DNA of 64,000 nucleotides from JANQSP01 sp965226095 (GTDB lineage: Bacteria > Bdellovibrionota > Bdellovibrionia > Bdellovibrionales > UBA1609), in assembly GCA_965226095.1 (NCBI GenBank), contig OZ245336.1, positions 1,054,001-1,118,000 on the forward strand, given 5' to 3'. A program made the position numbers and the translations under genes. Below are positions 16,136 to 25,246 of this stretch, one piece after another. The first letter of the stretch is position 1. Every line of letters begins with the position of its first letter. The notes below the pieces were generated by a model that did not search any database, was not told the origin of the DNA, and worked only from the letters and a program-made list of their open reading frames with translations.

Positions 16136-18361
16136 ATGGTAAGCCAAGCAATTGATATGAGTCATAAAGCTAAAAAGACTAGTGATCTACAGGAACTTCT
16201 TACTCGTATTCAAACATACTATCCTTCAGCTGATTTAGATATTGTCGAAAAAGCTTATAATCTGGCTAAAAAAGCTCATACCGGTCAAACCAGAAAAGAT
16301 GGTTCACATTACATTACACATCCTTTGGCAGTGGCTTGTATTCTGGCTGATTTACAAATGGATCTTTACACTATCATTACAGGTCTTTTGCATGATGTGG
16401 TGGAGGATACTTCTGTCAGTGTTACTGATATTCAAAAAGAGTTTAATAGTAAAGTGGCTTTTTTAGTGGATGGTGTGAGTAAAATTTCTCATCTTAAGTT
16501 TAAAAGCACCTATCAACAAGATAGTGAAAATATGAGAAAAATGGTTGTGGCTATGTCCAGGGACGTTCGGGTTATTCTGGTGAAGTTGGCGGATCGGCTT
16601 CACAATATGAGGACCTTACAATATCTTCCAGCGGAAAGACAGAATAAAATAGCGATGGAAACATTAGAAATATATGCGCCCTTAGCTTCCCGTTTAGGAA
16701 TCAATTCTATTAAAGTGGAATTGGAAGATTTAGCTTTTAAATACTCTAATCCTGAGAACTATCATTCTCTGGTAAAACAAATGGATAGAGAAAAGTTAGA
16801 AATGGAAAATTATATAAAAGAAGTTATTAAAATTTTAACCAGGGAAGTTAAAGAGAAAATGAATATACAGGCTGAAATTACAGGTCGTCCTAAGAATACG
16901 TATTCTATCTATCAAAAAATGATCAATCAAAACCTGGATTATCATGAAGTTTATGATGTATTGGCATTTCGAGTGTGTGTGGACAAGGTAGAGGAATGCT
17001 ATAAAGTTTTAGGAGTGATCCATGCTTTATGGAAACCTATCCCTGGACGCTTTAAAGACTACATTTCCATTCCAAAGGTGAATGGGTACCAAAGTTTACA
17101 TAGTACGGTGTTGGCTGAACAGGGTAGAAGAATTGAAATTCAGATAAGAACATTTGAAATGCATTTATTAGCTGAGAAGGGGATTGCAGCTCATTGGAGG
17201 TATAAGTCCAAGTCGTGGCAAAGTATGTCTTCTGTAGATGAAGAGACTTTGAAAAAGTTTAACTGGCTTCAGGATCTGGTAAGTTTACATAAAGGGAATC
17301 AGCATTTTAGTGAGTTTTTAGAATCAGTTAAAACAGATTTATTTGATAAGGAAATTTATATTTTTACTCCAAAGGGAGAGGTTAAAGAATTTCCTACAGG
17401 TGCCACTCCGATTGATTTTGCTTATTCCATTCATACGGATCTGGGGCATAAAGTGAGTGGTGCTAAGGTAAATGGTCGATTGGTTCCTTTGAAATATAAG
17501 TTAAAAAATGGAGATAAAGTGGAGATCACCACTTCAAAACAACAAAGTCCTTCAGAGGAATGGCTTAAATATTGTGTCACTTCCAAGGCTAAATCAAAAA
17601 TCAAAAATTTTTTAAGAATGGAAAGTCGGGTCAAAGCTATTGATATAGGACAAAAGTTATTTGAAAAGGAATTAAGAAATAGAAAAATAAAACTGGACAC
17701 CGTTTTTAATACTCTGGAGTGGGCTAAGTATATGAAGGAAAATGGATTAAATAAAAAAGAGGATATTTATATTCGTCTCGCTTACGGAAAAGTGTTGGTT
17801 CAAGACCTATTTTCTATTTTAATGCCAGAGTTAACAAAATTAACTCATACGGATGTATTACCAGGAACATTTCAGCGTGAAGCGGAATATTCTCAACAGG
17901 ACACGGGTGATAAAAACACCTGTCCAGTGATGGTGGATGGTATGGGTAATATTATGGTGCATTTTGCTAAGTGCTGTCGTCCCCTACCGGGAGACAGTAT
18001 TATTGGTTTCATTAGTCGTGGAAAGGGAATTACTGTTCATCGGCACTCTTGTGCAATTCTTTTATCTATGGAATCAGCTAGGTATGTGGATGTGCAGTGG
18101 AATATTTCACCTAAGACCAAGCATAAGCACATCAGTCTCATCCAAATTGTTGTTAACAATGTACCTGGAGTACTCAATAAGGTATCTGCAGTTTTTGCTG
18201 AAGAAAGTGTGAATATTTTTCATTTGATGGTAAGTCATACTAAGGACATGAAGTCAATCATTCAACTTAATGTTGAGGTGCGAAATCTCCAACAGCTTCA
18301 AGAGCTAATAAAATCTTTAAGATCTACTAAACATATTATTAGTGTGAGTAGAAAAGAATAG
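16136..18361 (+). CDS. spoT: Bifunctional (p)ppGpp synthetase/hydrolase, RelA/SpoT family
   Basis: A 741-residue Rel protein that makes and degrades the stringent alarmone. The domains appear in order: HD hydrolase with 'HDVVED' (86-91), the synthetase domain (about 240-350) with 'GRPKNTYSIYQKM' and 'GYQSLHST', TGS (about 400-460, 'IYIFTPKGEVKEFPTGATPIDFAY'-like), and a C-terminal ACT domain (about 665-741). The intact HDxxED suggests an active hydrolase, so this is probably the bifunctional type rather than a RelA-only enzyme. It is downstream of gmk-rpoZ and upstream of carD, itself a stringent-response-linked regulator in other bacteria. A second start at 16157 is possible. Confidence 0.94.
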   Translation: MVSQAIDMSHKAKKTSDLQELLTRIQTYYPSADLDIVEKAYNLAKKAHTGQTRKDGSHYITHPLAVACILADLQMDLYTIITGLLHDVVEDTSVSVTDIQKEFNSKVAFLVDGVSKISHLKFKSTYQQDSENMRKMVVAMSRDVRVILVKLADRLHNMRTLQYLPAERQNKIAMETLEIYAPLASRLGINSIKVELEDLAFKYSNPENYHSLVKQMDREKLEMENYIKEVIKILTREVKEKMNIQAEITGRPKNTYSIYQKMINQNLDYHEVYDVLAFRVCVDKVEECYKVLGVIHALWKPIPGRFKDYISIPKVNGYQSLHSTVLAEQGRRIEIQIRTFEMHLLAEKGIAAHWRYKSKSWQSMSSVDEETLKKFNWLQDLVSLHKGNQHFSEFLESVKTDLFDKEIYIFTPKGEVKEFPTGATPIDFAYSIHTDLGHKVSGAKVNGRLVPLKYKLKNGDKVEITTSKQQSPSEEWLKYCVTSKAKSKIKNFLRMESRVKAIDIGQKLFEKELRNRKIKLDTVFNTLEWAKYMKENGLNKKEDIYIRLAYGKVLVQDLFSILMPELTKLTHTDVLPGTFQREAEYSQQDTGDKNTCPVMVDGMGNIMVHFAKCCRPLPGDSIIGFISRGKGITVHRHSCAILLSMESARYVDVQWNISPKTKHKHISLIQIVVNNVPGVLNKVSAVFAEESVNIFHLMVSHTKDMKSIIQLNVEVRNLQQLQELIKSLRSTKHIISVSRKE

Positions 18362-18518
18362 ATTGTAAGTATTATACAGAAGTGTTGCACAAAATAAAAA
18401 ATCTATTTATTCGATAAAAGATATTGATCTATTTTTATTTTATTGCTATAAGTGTCATTGATAGGCAATAGGCTTCGTCATTCAGACAAAAGTCCATATA
18501 AAATAAAAGGAGTGTAGA

Positions 18519-19025
18519 ATGCATTTTAAAGTAGGGGATAAGGCCGTTTACCCAGGACACGGCTTAGGGCAAATTACTTCTATAGAGACAAAAGAAATAT
18601 CAGGGGCCAAGCAAAAGTTTTACTCTATTTTACTGATGAATTCAGATATGAAAATCATGATACCGGAAAATCGTATGAAGAACGCCGGTCTCAGAAATGT
18701 GATCACTCGTGAAACGGCTGAGAAGGTTTTAAATATTTTAAGAGACAGTAATACTGTTCATCATTTGATTGAGAATGGAAAAAACTGGAGTAAAAGATAC
18801 CAGGAATACATGAAGGTTATAAAGACAGGAAATATGATAAAAACTGCCTGTATTTTGAGGGAGTTATTAAATATTGATGAGAAAAAGGGTTTAAGTTTTT
18901 ACGAAAGGCAGTTAATGCTCACTATTTGTCGTATGCTATTTGATGAAATGGCTACTGTGGTTAAAAAAGAAGAACTACAGGAAGTTTTGGATTTTGCAGG
19001 CTTATTGGAGAAATTTAAACAATAG
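18519..19025 (+). CDS. CarD/CdnL family RNA polymerase-binding regulator
   Basis: A 168-residue CarD_N-type protein. The N-terminal Tudor-like RNA polymerase-interaction domain is clear ('FKVGDKAVYPGHGLGQITSIETKEISG'), and the C-terminal helical domain contains 'WSKRYQEYMKVIKTGNMIKTACILRELL'. Proteins of this family bind the beta subunit and stabilise open complexes, often at rRNA promoters. AGGAG precedes the ATG. Its stop codon overlaps the GTG start of gltX by one base (TAGTG), so the two are coupled. Confidence 0.92.
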   Translation: MHFKVGDKAVYPGHGLGQITSIETKEISGAKQKFYSILLMNSDMKIMIPENRMKNAGLRNVITRETAEKVLNILRDSNTVHHLIENGKNWSKRYQEYMKVIKTGNMIKTACILRELLNIDEKKGLSFYERQLMLTICRMLFDEMATVVKKEELQEVLDFAGLLEKFKQ

Positions 19026-20494
19026 TGTCAAGTATTCGTGTGCGTTTTGCTCCCAGTCCTACTGGTCAGTTGCATTTAGGTGGAGCGCGTACAGCTCTCA
19101 TTAATTATCTGTTTGCTAAAAATCAACAAGGTGTTTTTGTTGTTCGGGTGGAAGATACAGATCTCAGCCGAGGTAATGAGTCTTTTCTCAAACAGCAATT
19201 ACAGGATTTAAAGTGGTTAGGTTTAAATTGGAAGGAAGGTTTAAACCCTGACACATTAGATAGCCAAGGAGAGTATGGTCCTTATCAGCAAAGCCACAGA
19301 ACAGATACCTATAAAAAATACGCAGAACAGTTAGTGAAGGAAGGAAAAGCTTACTATTGTTTTTTAACTGATAAAGAGATTGAGGAACAAAAAGAGCAGG
19401 CCATTCAGCAAAAAAAACCAATAAGGGTAGTTAGTCCTTATAGAGATATAGATTTAAGTGAAGCAGAAGAAAAAATCTCTCTTGGTAAGAAAGCTGTCAT
19501 TCGTTTTAAAACTCCTGAGCAGAAAAAAACTTATAGTATCCAGGATTTGGTGCGGGGAGAGGTGAATTTTCCTTCGGATATGGTGGGTGATTTTGTTATT
19601 TTACGATCCAATGGTTTGCCGGTATATAATTTTGCTTGTATTATTGACGATTATTTAATGAAAATTTCTCATGTTTTTCGTTCTGAAGAACATTTGGCTA
19701 ATACCTTAAGACAAGTGATGCTCTATGAAGCTTTTTCATGGTCACAGCCTCACTTTGCTCATTTGTCCATTATTTTAGGTGAGGACGGTAAAAAGCTCAG
19801 CAAGAGACAAGGGGCGGTCAGTTGCGGTGAATACCGAAAACAGGGTTTTTTATCTGAGGCACTCTTAAATTTTTTAGCTTTGATGGGGTGGAATCCCAAA
19901 ACAAAGCAAGAAATTTTTTCTTTGGAGGATTTAATTAAAAAATTTTCTTTGGAAGGCTTAAATGCTTCGCCGGCTGTGTTTGATAAAAACAAACTGGAGT
20001 GGATACAGGCTCAGCATATCAAGGGCATGAATAATTCTTTATTGTGGGGTATTTTAAAAAAAAATTTTGAAAAAGAGAATTTTAAATTCCCTCCACTAGA
20101 AAGTTGGGCTTTGAAAGCAGTAGAATCCCTAAAGCACTCTTTTTCCAATTTATTGGAAGCAAAGAATGTGTTTCGTTTTTTATCAGAGAATCATTTTAAT
20201 ATTCAAGATGAGGCTAAAGAGATTTCTGATTGGGAATCCACCTCTTCTGTTTGGGATGAGTGGGAATCTTTTTTAAAAAATTATAAGGAAGCTCACATCA
20301 AAGCAGAAGATTTTTCTCAGATCTGTAAAAAAATTCAGAAAACAGTGAATGTAAAAGGCAAGTTTTTGTTTATGCCTATTCGAACGGCAGTATTAGGTCA
20401 ACCAAGTGGTGCGGAATTAAAACTTATTGTGCCGTTAATTAGGCGAACTGTTCTACTAGACAGAGTAAATCAATGCAGAAAACATTTCAGCTAA
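19025..20494 (+). CDS. gltX: Glutamate-tRNA ligase
   Basis: Class I synthetase for glutamate (489 residues) with a GTG start that shares a base with the carD stop codon. 'FAPSPTGQLHLGGARTALI' contains the HIGH-equivalent HLGG, and KLSKR at 257-261 is the KMSKS-equivalent. Whether it is discriminating or also charges tRNA-Gln cannot be told from what I see. The last 22 bases overlap the uvrB start. Confidence 0.94.
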   Translation: MSSIRVRFAPSPTGQLHLGGARTALINYLFAKNQQGVFVVRVEDTDLSRGNESFLKQQLQDLKWLGLNWKEGLNPDTLDSQGEYGPYQQSHRTDTYKKYAEQLVKEGKAYYCFLTDKEIEEQKEQAIQQKKPIRVVSPYRDIDLSEAEEKISLGKKAVIRFKTPEQKKTYSIQDLVRGEVNFPSDMVGDFVILRSNGLPVYNFACIIDDYLMKISHVFRSEEHLANTLRQVMLYEAFSWSQPHFAHLSIILGEDGKKLSKRQGAVSCGEYRKQGFLSEALLNFLALMGWNPKTKQEIFSLEDLIKKFSLEGLNASPAVFDKNKLEWIQAQHIKGMNNSLLWGILKKNFEKENFKFPPLESWALKAVESLKHSFSNLLEAKNVFRFLSENHFNIQDEAKEISDWESTSSVWDEWESFLKNYKEAHIKAEDFSQICKKIQKTVNVKGKFLFMPIRTAVLGQPSGAELKLIVPLIRRTVLLDRVNQCRKHFS

Positions 20495-22467
20495 AGAGTT
20501 CTTATCAACCGGCAGGGGATCAGCCTGTAGCTATTCAACAAATTTACCAGGCTTTAAAGGAGGGGGAACAGCATCAAACTTTACTGGGAGTCACCGGTTC
20601 CGGAAAAACTTTTACAATGGCTCATGTTATTCAAAAAATGCAAAGGCCAGCTTTGGTTTTAGCTCCTAACAAAACATTAGCCGCTCAACTATTTGTGGAA
20701 TTTAAGGAGTTATTTCCAAAGAATGCTGTAGAATATTTTGTGAGTTATTACGATTACTACCAACCGGAAGCTTATATTCCATCCACAGACACTTATATTG
20801 AAAAAGATTCCAGTATTAACGATCAGATTGATCGCATGAGGCATTCCGCTACAATGGCTTTGTTTGAACGCAAAGATGTCATCATTGTGAGCAGTGTATC
20901 CTGTATTTATGGTTTAGGTAGTCCTTCTGATTATAAGGATTTAAAAATTCATTTAACATTAAATCAGAAATTGGAAAGAGATGTTTTATTAAAGTTACTG
21001 GTAGATATTCAATATCAAAGAAAAGATTTTGATTTTCATCGTGGAACTTTTCGTGTGCGTGGAGATACAGTGGAGATTTTCCCTCCTTATGAAGAGGAAA
21101 AAGCTTTTCGCATAGAATTTTTTGGAAATTATATTGATTGTATGGCATTGGTAGATCCCTTACATGGTCGAATTTTAAAGGAACTCAATTATTTATCTAT
21201 TTATCCATGTAGTCATTATGTGAGTACAAAGAAAAAGAATAAATTAGCTATAGGATCCATAAAAAAAGAACTGAAATCTCATTTGGTGGATTTATCCAAA
21301 AAACAGTTAAAGCTGGAAAGAGAGAGAGTGGAGCGACGTACTTTATATGATTTGGAAATGATTGAAGAGATGGGGACTTGTCCGGGGATTGAGAATTATT
21401 CCCGTCACTTTACTGGACGTAGATCAGGAGAGCCACCTCCTACCTTATTGGAGTATTTCCCAAAAGATTTTTTGATGTTTATAGATGAAAGCCACATTAG
21501 TGTGCCACAGGTTGGTGGTATGTATCGCGGAGACAGAAGTAGAAAGGAAACATTAGTTCAACATGGTTTCAGATTACCTTCCGCTTTGGATAACCGGCCC
21601 TTAAATTTTACAGAATTTGAAAAATCTATTAACCAGGTTATTTATGTGTCTGCAACACCTGGGGATTATGAGATAGAGAAGAGTAGAGGAGTTGTTGTAG
21701 AACAAATTATTCGTCCCACCGGTCTGTTGGATCCGAAAGTCAGTGTCAGACCCATTGCAAAACAAGTAGATGAATTATTGAGTGAAATCCAAAAAAGGGA
21801 AAAAAAACAGGAAAGAGTTTTGGTAGTGACTTTGACAAAAAAAATGGCAGAAGCTTTGACAGCCAGTTATCAATCCAGAGGTGTTCAGGTGAGATATTTA
21901 CATAGTGATATAAAAACTATTGAACGTATGGAACTCATACGTGATTTACGATTGGGGGTATTTCAAGTCTTGATCGGGATCAATCTTTTAAGGGAGGGCC
22001 TGGATTTACCGGAGGTGAGTTTGGTGGCTGTACTGGATGCTGATAAGGAAGGTTTTCTCAGGTCCAGGAGATCTCTTATTCAAATTATTGGCAGGGCAGC
22101 CCGCCATGTAGATGGTCAGGTGATTCTCTATGCAGATAGAGAGACAGCATCCATTAAGCAAGCACTATTGGAAACAAACAGGAGAAGACAACTTCAGACT
22201 GAGTTTAACAAAGAACATAATCAAATTCCTAGGAGTATCAAAAAATCAGCACCCAAGGGTTTGTTGGAAATCTATGGTTTTAATGATGAGGATAACTTAG
22301 AGCAGGTAGAACAGAAGCTCAAAAAAGGTGAGACCAATTTGGGTAAGGAAATTACCTTGTTAAGACAGCAGATGAAAAAAGCCACTGAAGAATTGAACTT
22401 TGAACGGGCAGGGCATTTAAGAGATAAAATCAAAAAACTTCAAATCATGGAAATGAATTTACAATAA
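20473..22467 (+). CDS. uvrB: Excinuclease ABC subunit B
   Basis: DNA damage verification helicase of nucleotide excision repair (664 residues). Walker A 'GVTGSGKT' is at 39-46. The beta-hairpin 'SYYDYYQPEAYIP', 'FIDESH', the helicase motif 'IGRAARHVDGQVILYAD', and the C-terminal UVR domain (about 625-660, 'LRQQMKKATEELNFERAGHLRDKI' in part) are all present. The start overlaps gltX by 22 bp. It converges on the FKBP gene with a gap of only 3 bp. Confidence 0.97.
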   Translation: MQKTFQLKSSYQPAGDQPVAIQQIYQALKEGEQHQTLLGVTGSGKTFTMAHVIQKMQRPALVLAPNKTLAAQLFVEFKELFPKNAVEYFVSYYDYYQPEAYIPSTDTYIEKDSSINDQIDRMRHSATMALFERKDVIIVSSVSCIYGLGSPSDYKDLKIHLTLNQKLERDVLLKLLVDIQYQRKDFDFHRGTFRVRGDTVEIFPPYEEEKAFRIEFFGNYIDCMALVDPLHGRILKELNYLSIYPCSHYVSTKKKNKLAIGSIKKELKSHLVDLSKKQLKLERERVERRTLYDLEMIEEMGTCPGIENYSRHFTGRRSGEPPPTLLEYFPKDFLMFIDESHISVPQVGGMYRGDRSRKETLVQHGFRLPSALDNRPLNFTEFEKSINQVIYVSATPGDYEIEKSRGVVVEQIIRPTGLLDPKVSVRPIAKQVDELLSEIQKREKKQERVLVVTLTKKMAEALTASYQSRGVQVRYLHSDIKTIERMELIRDLRLGVFQVLIGINLLREGLDLPEVSLVAVLDADKEGFLRSRRSLIQIIGRAARHVDGQVILYADRETASIKQALLETNRRRQLQTEFNKEHNQIPRSIKKSAPKGLLEIYGFNDEDNLEQVEQKLKKGETNLGKEITLLRQQMKKATEELNFERAGHLRDKIKKLQIMEMNLQ

Positions 22468-22470
22468 CCT

Positions 22471-23157
22471 TTATTTTACTTTAATGAGTTCCACTTCAAA
22501 GATAAGTGTGGCATTTGGGTAGATTACATTTCCGGTCCCTTGAGCTCCATAACCTAGTTCAGAAGGGATAAACAATTTATATTTGGATCCTTCTTTCATT
22601 AGTTGGAGACCTTCTGTCCAACCGGCAATGACACCATTTAAAGGAAAACTGATGCTTTGATTTCTTTTATAGGAGCTGTCGAATTCTGTACCATCAATAA
22701 GAGTACCACGATAATGAACCTCCACAGTGTCTGTGGCTTTAGGTTGTTTTCCACTGCCTTCTGTTAAAACTTTGTATTGCAATCCGGAAGCAGTGACTTT
22801 CACACCTTCTTGCGTTTTATTATTCTCTAAAAACTCTTTATCTTTTTTCTGTGTTGTGTCCATTGTTGATTTCTCCTGTTTAGAACTATTATTTTTTATT
22901 TCTTTCGGCTTTGATTTTTTTGTTTTGGAATCGGTTTTAACTTCTTTCAAACCATCTTGGAGTCCCAATACAAAAGCATTTTTCTTTTTATCCTCTTTTA
23001 GGGTTAAAGACAGTCCTTTAGCCACTCTCTTGCCCAAGTCATAACTCTTCTGAAGTTCAGGGTTTTTATTCAATTCTTTACGCAGATTGGCATTTTTTAA
23101 AAAATCACAGGCAGTGAAAAATATAAGAATGGAAAAATAAAACAAAATTCTTTTCAT
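22471..23157 (-). CDS. FKBP-type peptidyl-prolyl isomerase lipoprotein
   Basis: An exported foldase of the FkpA/Mip type (228 residues from the ATG at 23157). The signal peptide ends in the lipobox 'FFTAC'. A helical N-terminal part ('RKELNKNPELQKSYDLGKRVAKGL') is similar to the dimerisation region of Mip proteins. A lysine-rich linker follows, then the FKBP domain ('TVEVHYRGTLIDGTEFDSSY', 'PSELGYGAQGTGNVIYPNATLIFEVEL' in part). An in-frame TTG at 23196 would put 13 residues in front of the lipoprotein signal, so the ATG is preferred. Confidence 0.9.
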   Translation of the reverse strand: MKRILFYFSILIFFTACDFLKNANLRKELNKNPELQKSYDLGKRVAKGLSLTLKEDKKKNAFVLGLQDGLKEVKTDSKTKKSKPKEIKNNSSKQEKSTMDTTQKKDKEFLENNKTQEGVKVTASGLQYKVLTEGSGKQPKATDTVEVHYRGTLIDGTEFDSSYKRNQSISFPLNGVIAGWTEGLQLMKEGSKYKLFIPSELGYGAQGTGNVIYPNATLIFEVELIKVK

Positions 23158-23207
23158 AGAGAGAAGGATTGTCTGGTAAAGTACGGATTTGGTCAAGGTA
23201 TTTTTAA

Positions 23208-24119
23208 ATGAATAAAATAATTATTAAAGCCTGTGGAAAATGGATCCTGGCCGGGGAGTACGCTGTGCTGAAAGGTCACCCTGCTTTAGCTTTTCCTTTG
23301 CCTTCTCAATTTATGGAGTTGCATTTCTCCCAAACCAAAGAGAAAAAACTGCATATTCAAATCTCTACTGATAAGGATTCTGAAAATCTGCAAATATTTT
23401 TGGAATCCACACTTCAAAAAGCATTAAAAATGATTTCCAGGGAGAGATGGGAGTTAAATGGATTATTAAAATTAAAATCCTTTATGTTTAGTGGTTCAGG
23501 TCTTGGGTCCTCTTCTGTTATCTGTGTCTTAGTAGGTAAATTATTTTGTAGTTTAAAATGGCTTAAAGAAGAAAAACTTTTTTCTTTTTGTTATGCTTTA
23601 GAGAAATTATTGCAAAAAGGGGAGAGTAGTGGCTTGGATATTAAAGTGGTCTTGGAAGAACAGGCCATTCTATACACAAATCCAGATCAGTGGGAAGTCT
23701 TTCAAGCTTCATGGGAGCCGGCTATTTATTTATCCTATTCCGGTCCCGGACAAAATACAGATACAAATATTCAGGTAGTAAAAAATCTTTGGCAAAAAGA
23801 GCCTAAAAAAATGGAATCTTTAAATCAAAAAATGCAAGAAGCCGTGTTAAAAGCTAAGGATAACCTGGAACAAAAGATTGATAAAAGTTTCGATGATAGA
23901 TTAAAGGCACTGACAGAAGCTTTTCTTATGGCTGAGGATTGTTTTCTTCAATGGGGTCTTATTGGAGAAGATATGCAAAAATATATTCAACTTTTAAAAA
24001 AGCAGGGGGCTTTAGCGGTTAAACCCACCGGTTCCGGCGGTGGCGGTTATGTTTTAAGTTTGTGGCCTACAAAAATCGTTCCTCAAGCAATAAAAGATGA
24101 ATTATTGTATGGTTTTTAA
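23208..24119 (+). CDS. GHMP kinase, mevalonate-kinase-like
   Basis: A 303-residue GHMP-fold kinase. The N-terminal 'GKWILAGEYAVLKGHPALA' is the mevalonate/phosphomevalonate kinase signature, the ATP loop 'SGSGLGSSS' is at 95-103, 'GESSGLDIKV' holds the catalytic region, and 'KPTGSGGGGYVLSLWP' is the C-terminal GHMP motif. It probably phosphorylates mevalonate or phosphomevalonate, which would imply the mevalonate route to isoprenoids, unusual for a Gram-negative but known in some deltaproteobacteria. No other mevalonate gene is adjacent; the thiolase at 33016 could supply acetoacetyl-CoA. Substrate is an inference. Confidence 0.78.
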   Translation: MNKIIIKACGKWILAGEYAVLKGHPALAFPLPSQFMELHFSQTKEKKLHIQISTDKDSENLQIFLESTLQKALKMISRERWELNGLLKLKSFMFSGSGLGSSSVICVLVGKLFCSLKWLKEEKLFSFCYALEKLLQKGESSGLDIKVVLEEQAILYTNPDQWEVFQASWEPAIYLSYSGPGQNTDTNIQVVKNLWQKEPKKMESLNQKMQEAVLKAKDNLEQKIDKSFDDRLKALTEAFLMAEDCFLQWGLIGEDMQKYIQLLKKQGALAVKPTGSGGGGYVLSLWPTKIVPQAIKDELLYGF

Positions 24120-24189
24120 ATTTATAAAAATTATTGCCTGGATTGGATAAAGTGGATAGTCTCAAAAAAATAAAAAAAGGAATAATAGA

Positions 24190-25245
24190 ATGTCTTCTTC
24201 TATCAAAGAACTAAAGAAAAACTTGCACAGAATTTTTGAAGAAAGCCAAAAAGCTTTTCCCAATGCCACAACTTCTGCAAAGCTTTACGAGTTAAAAACC
24301 AAATATTTGGGTAGTAAAAGTGAATGGCAGAAAGTAATAAAAGGGATGAAAGATTTATCTCAACAAGATAAGCCGGTTTTTGGTCAATGGCTCAATGAAA
24401 AAAAACAGATTTTAGAAGATTTGTATAGAGAGCTTTTTCAAAAACTTTCTCGTGACGAATTACAAAAAAAAATGCTGACAGAAAAAGAAGATCTTAGTCT
24501 CCCTGGTCCTTCCTCTTCTTCAGGAGCTTTACATCCTGTTCAACAAATGATTGATAAAATGTTAAGTATTTTTAAAAAATTAGGTTACTCTGTTCGTACA
24601 GGTCCACTCATTGAAAGCGATTGGCATAACTTCCAAGCTTTGAATATTCCTAAGGATCATCCATCCAGAGATTTACAAGATACTTTTTATATTGATGATA
24701 ATTATGTGTTGCGTACCCATACCAGTCCTATCCAGGTAAGAACAATGACTCAAGAAAAACCTCCCTTAGCTATATTGGCGCCAGGTAAGGTTTTTCGAAG
24801 AGATAATGATATTTCACATTCTCCTGTTTTTCATCAAGTGGAGGGGATGCTCATTGATCAAAATGTTTCCATGGTTCACTTGAAGAGCACCTTGGCTTAT
24901 TTTGTCAGAGAATTGTTCGGTTCTGCCACGAAAGTTCGTTTTCGTCCCAGTTATTTTCCATTTACAGAGCCTTCCGCTGAATATGATTGCTCTTGTCCGA
25001 TTTGTACATCTAAAGGTTGCTCCATGTGTAAACAAAGCGGTTGGGTGGAGATAGGAGGTTGTGGATTGATACATCCTCATGTGCTATCTCTATCTAATAT
25101 TGATTCCGAGCAGTGGGAGGGTTTTGCTTTTGGTTTAGGTGTGGAAAGATTGGCCATTATTTATTATGGCATCCCACACATTCGTTTATTTTTGGAAAAT
25201 GATCTAAGATTTTTACGACAATTTCCTAATATCAAGAGTTTGTAG
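24190..25245 (+). CDS. pheS: Phenylalanine-tRNA ligase alpha subunit
   Basis: Class II synthetase subunit (351 residues) with an N-terminal coiled-coil arm (about 1-90) for tRNA binding and a catalytic domain. 'HPVQQMIDKMLSIFKKLGY' opens the catalytic part. 'DYDCSCPICTSKGCSMCKQSGWVE'-like cysteine-rich insertion, 'GGCGLIHPHVL' and motif 3 'FGLGVERLAIIYYGIPHIR' follow. An AAGGA lies upstream of the ATG. pheT begins after one base. The cluster of five cysteines near residues 263-280 is notable, though PheS proteins of several lineages carry cysteines here. Confidence 0.95.
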   Translation: MSSSIKELKKNLHRIFEESQKAFPNATTSAKLYELKTKYLGSKSEWQKVIKGMKDLSQQDKPVFGQWLNEKKQILEDLYRELFQKLSRDELQKKMLTEKEDLSLPGPSSSSGALHPVQQMIDKMLSIFKKLGYSVRTGPLIESDWHNFQALNIPKDHPSRDLQDTFYIDDNYVLRTHTSPIQVRTMTQEKPPLAILAPGKVFRRDNDISHSPVFHQVEGMLIDQNVSMVHLKSTLAYFVRELFGSATKVRFRPSYFPFTEPSAEYDCSCPICTSKGCSMCKQSGWVEIGGCGLIHPHVLSLSNIDSEQWEGFAFGLGVERLAIIYYGIPHIRLFLENDLRFLRQFPNIKSL

Positions 25246-25246
25246 A

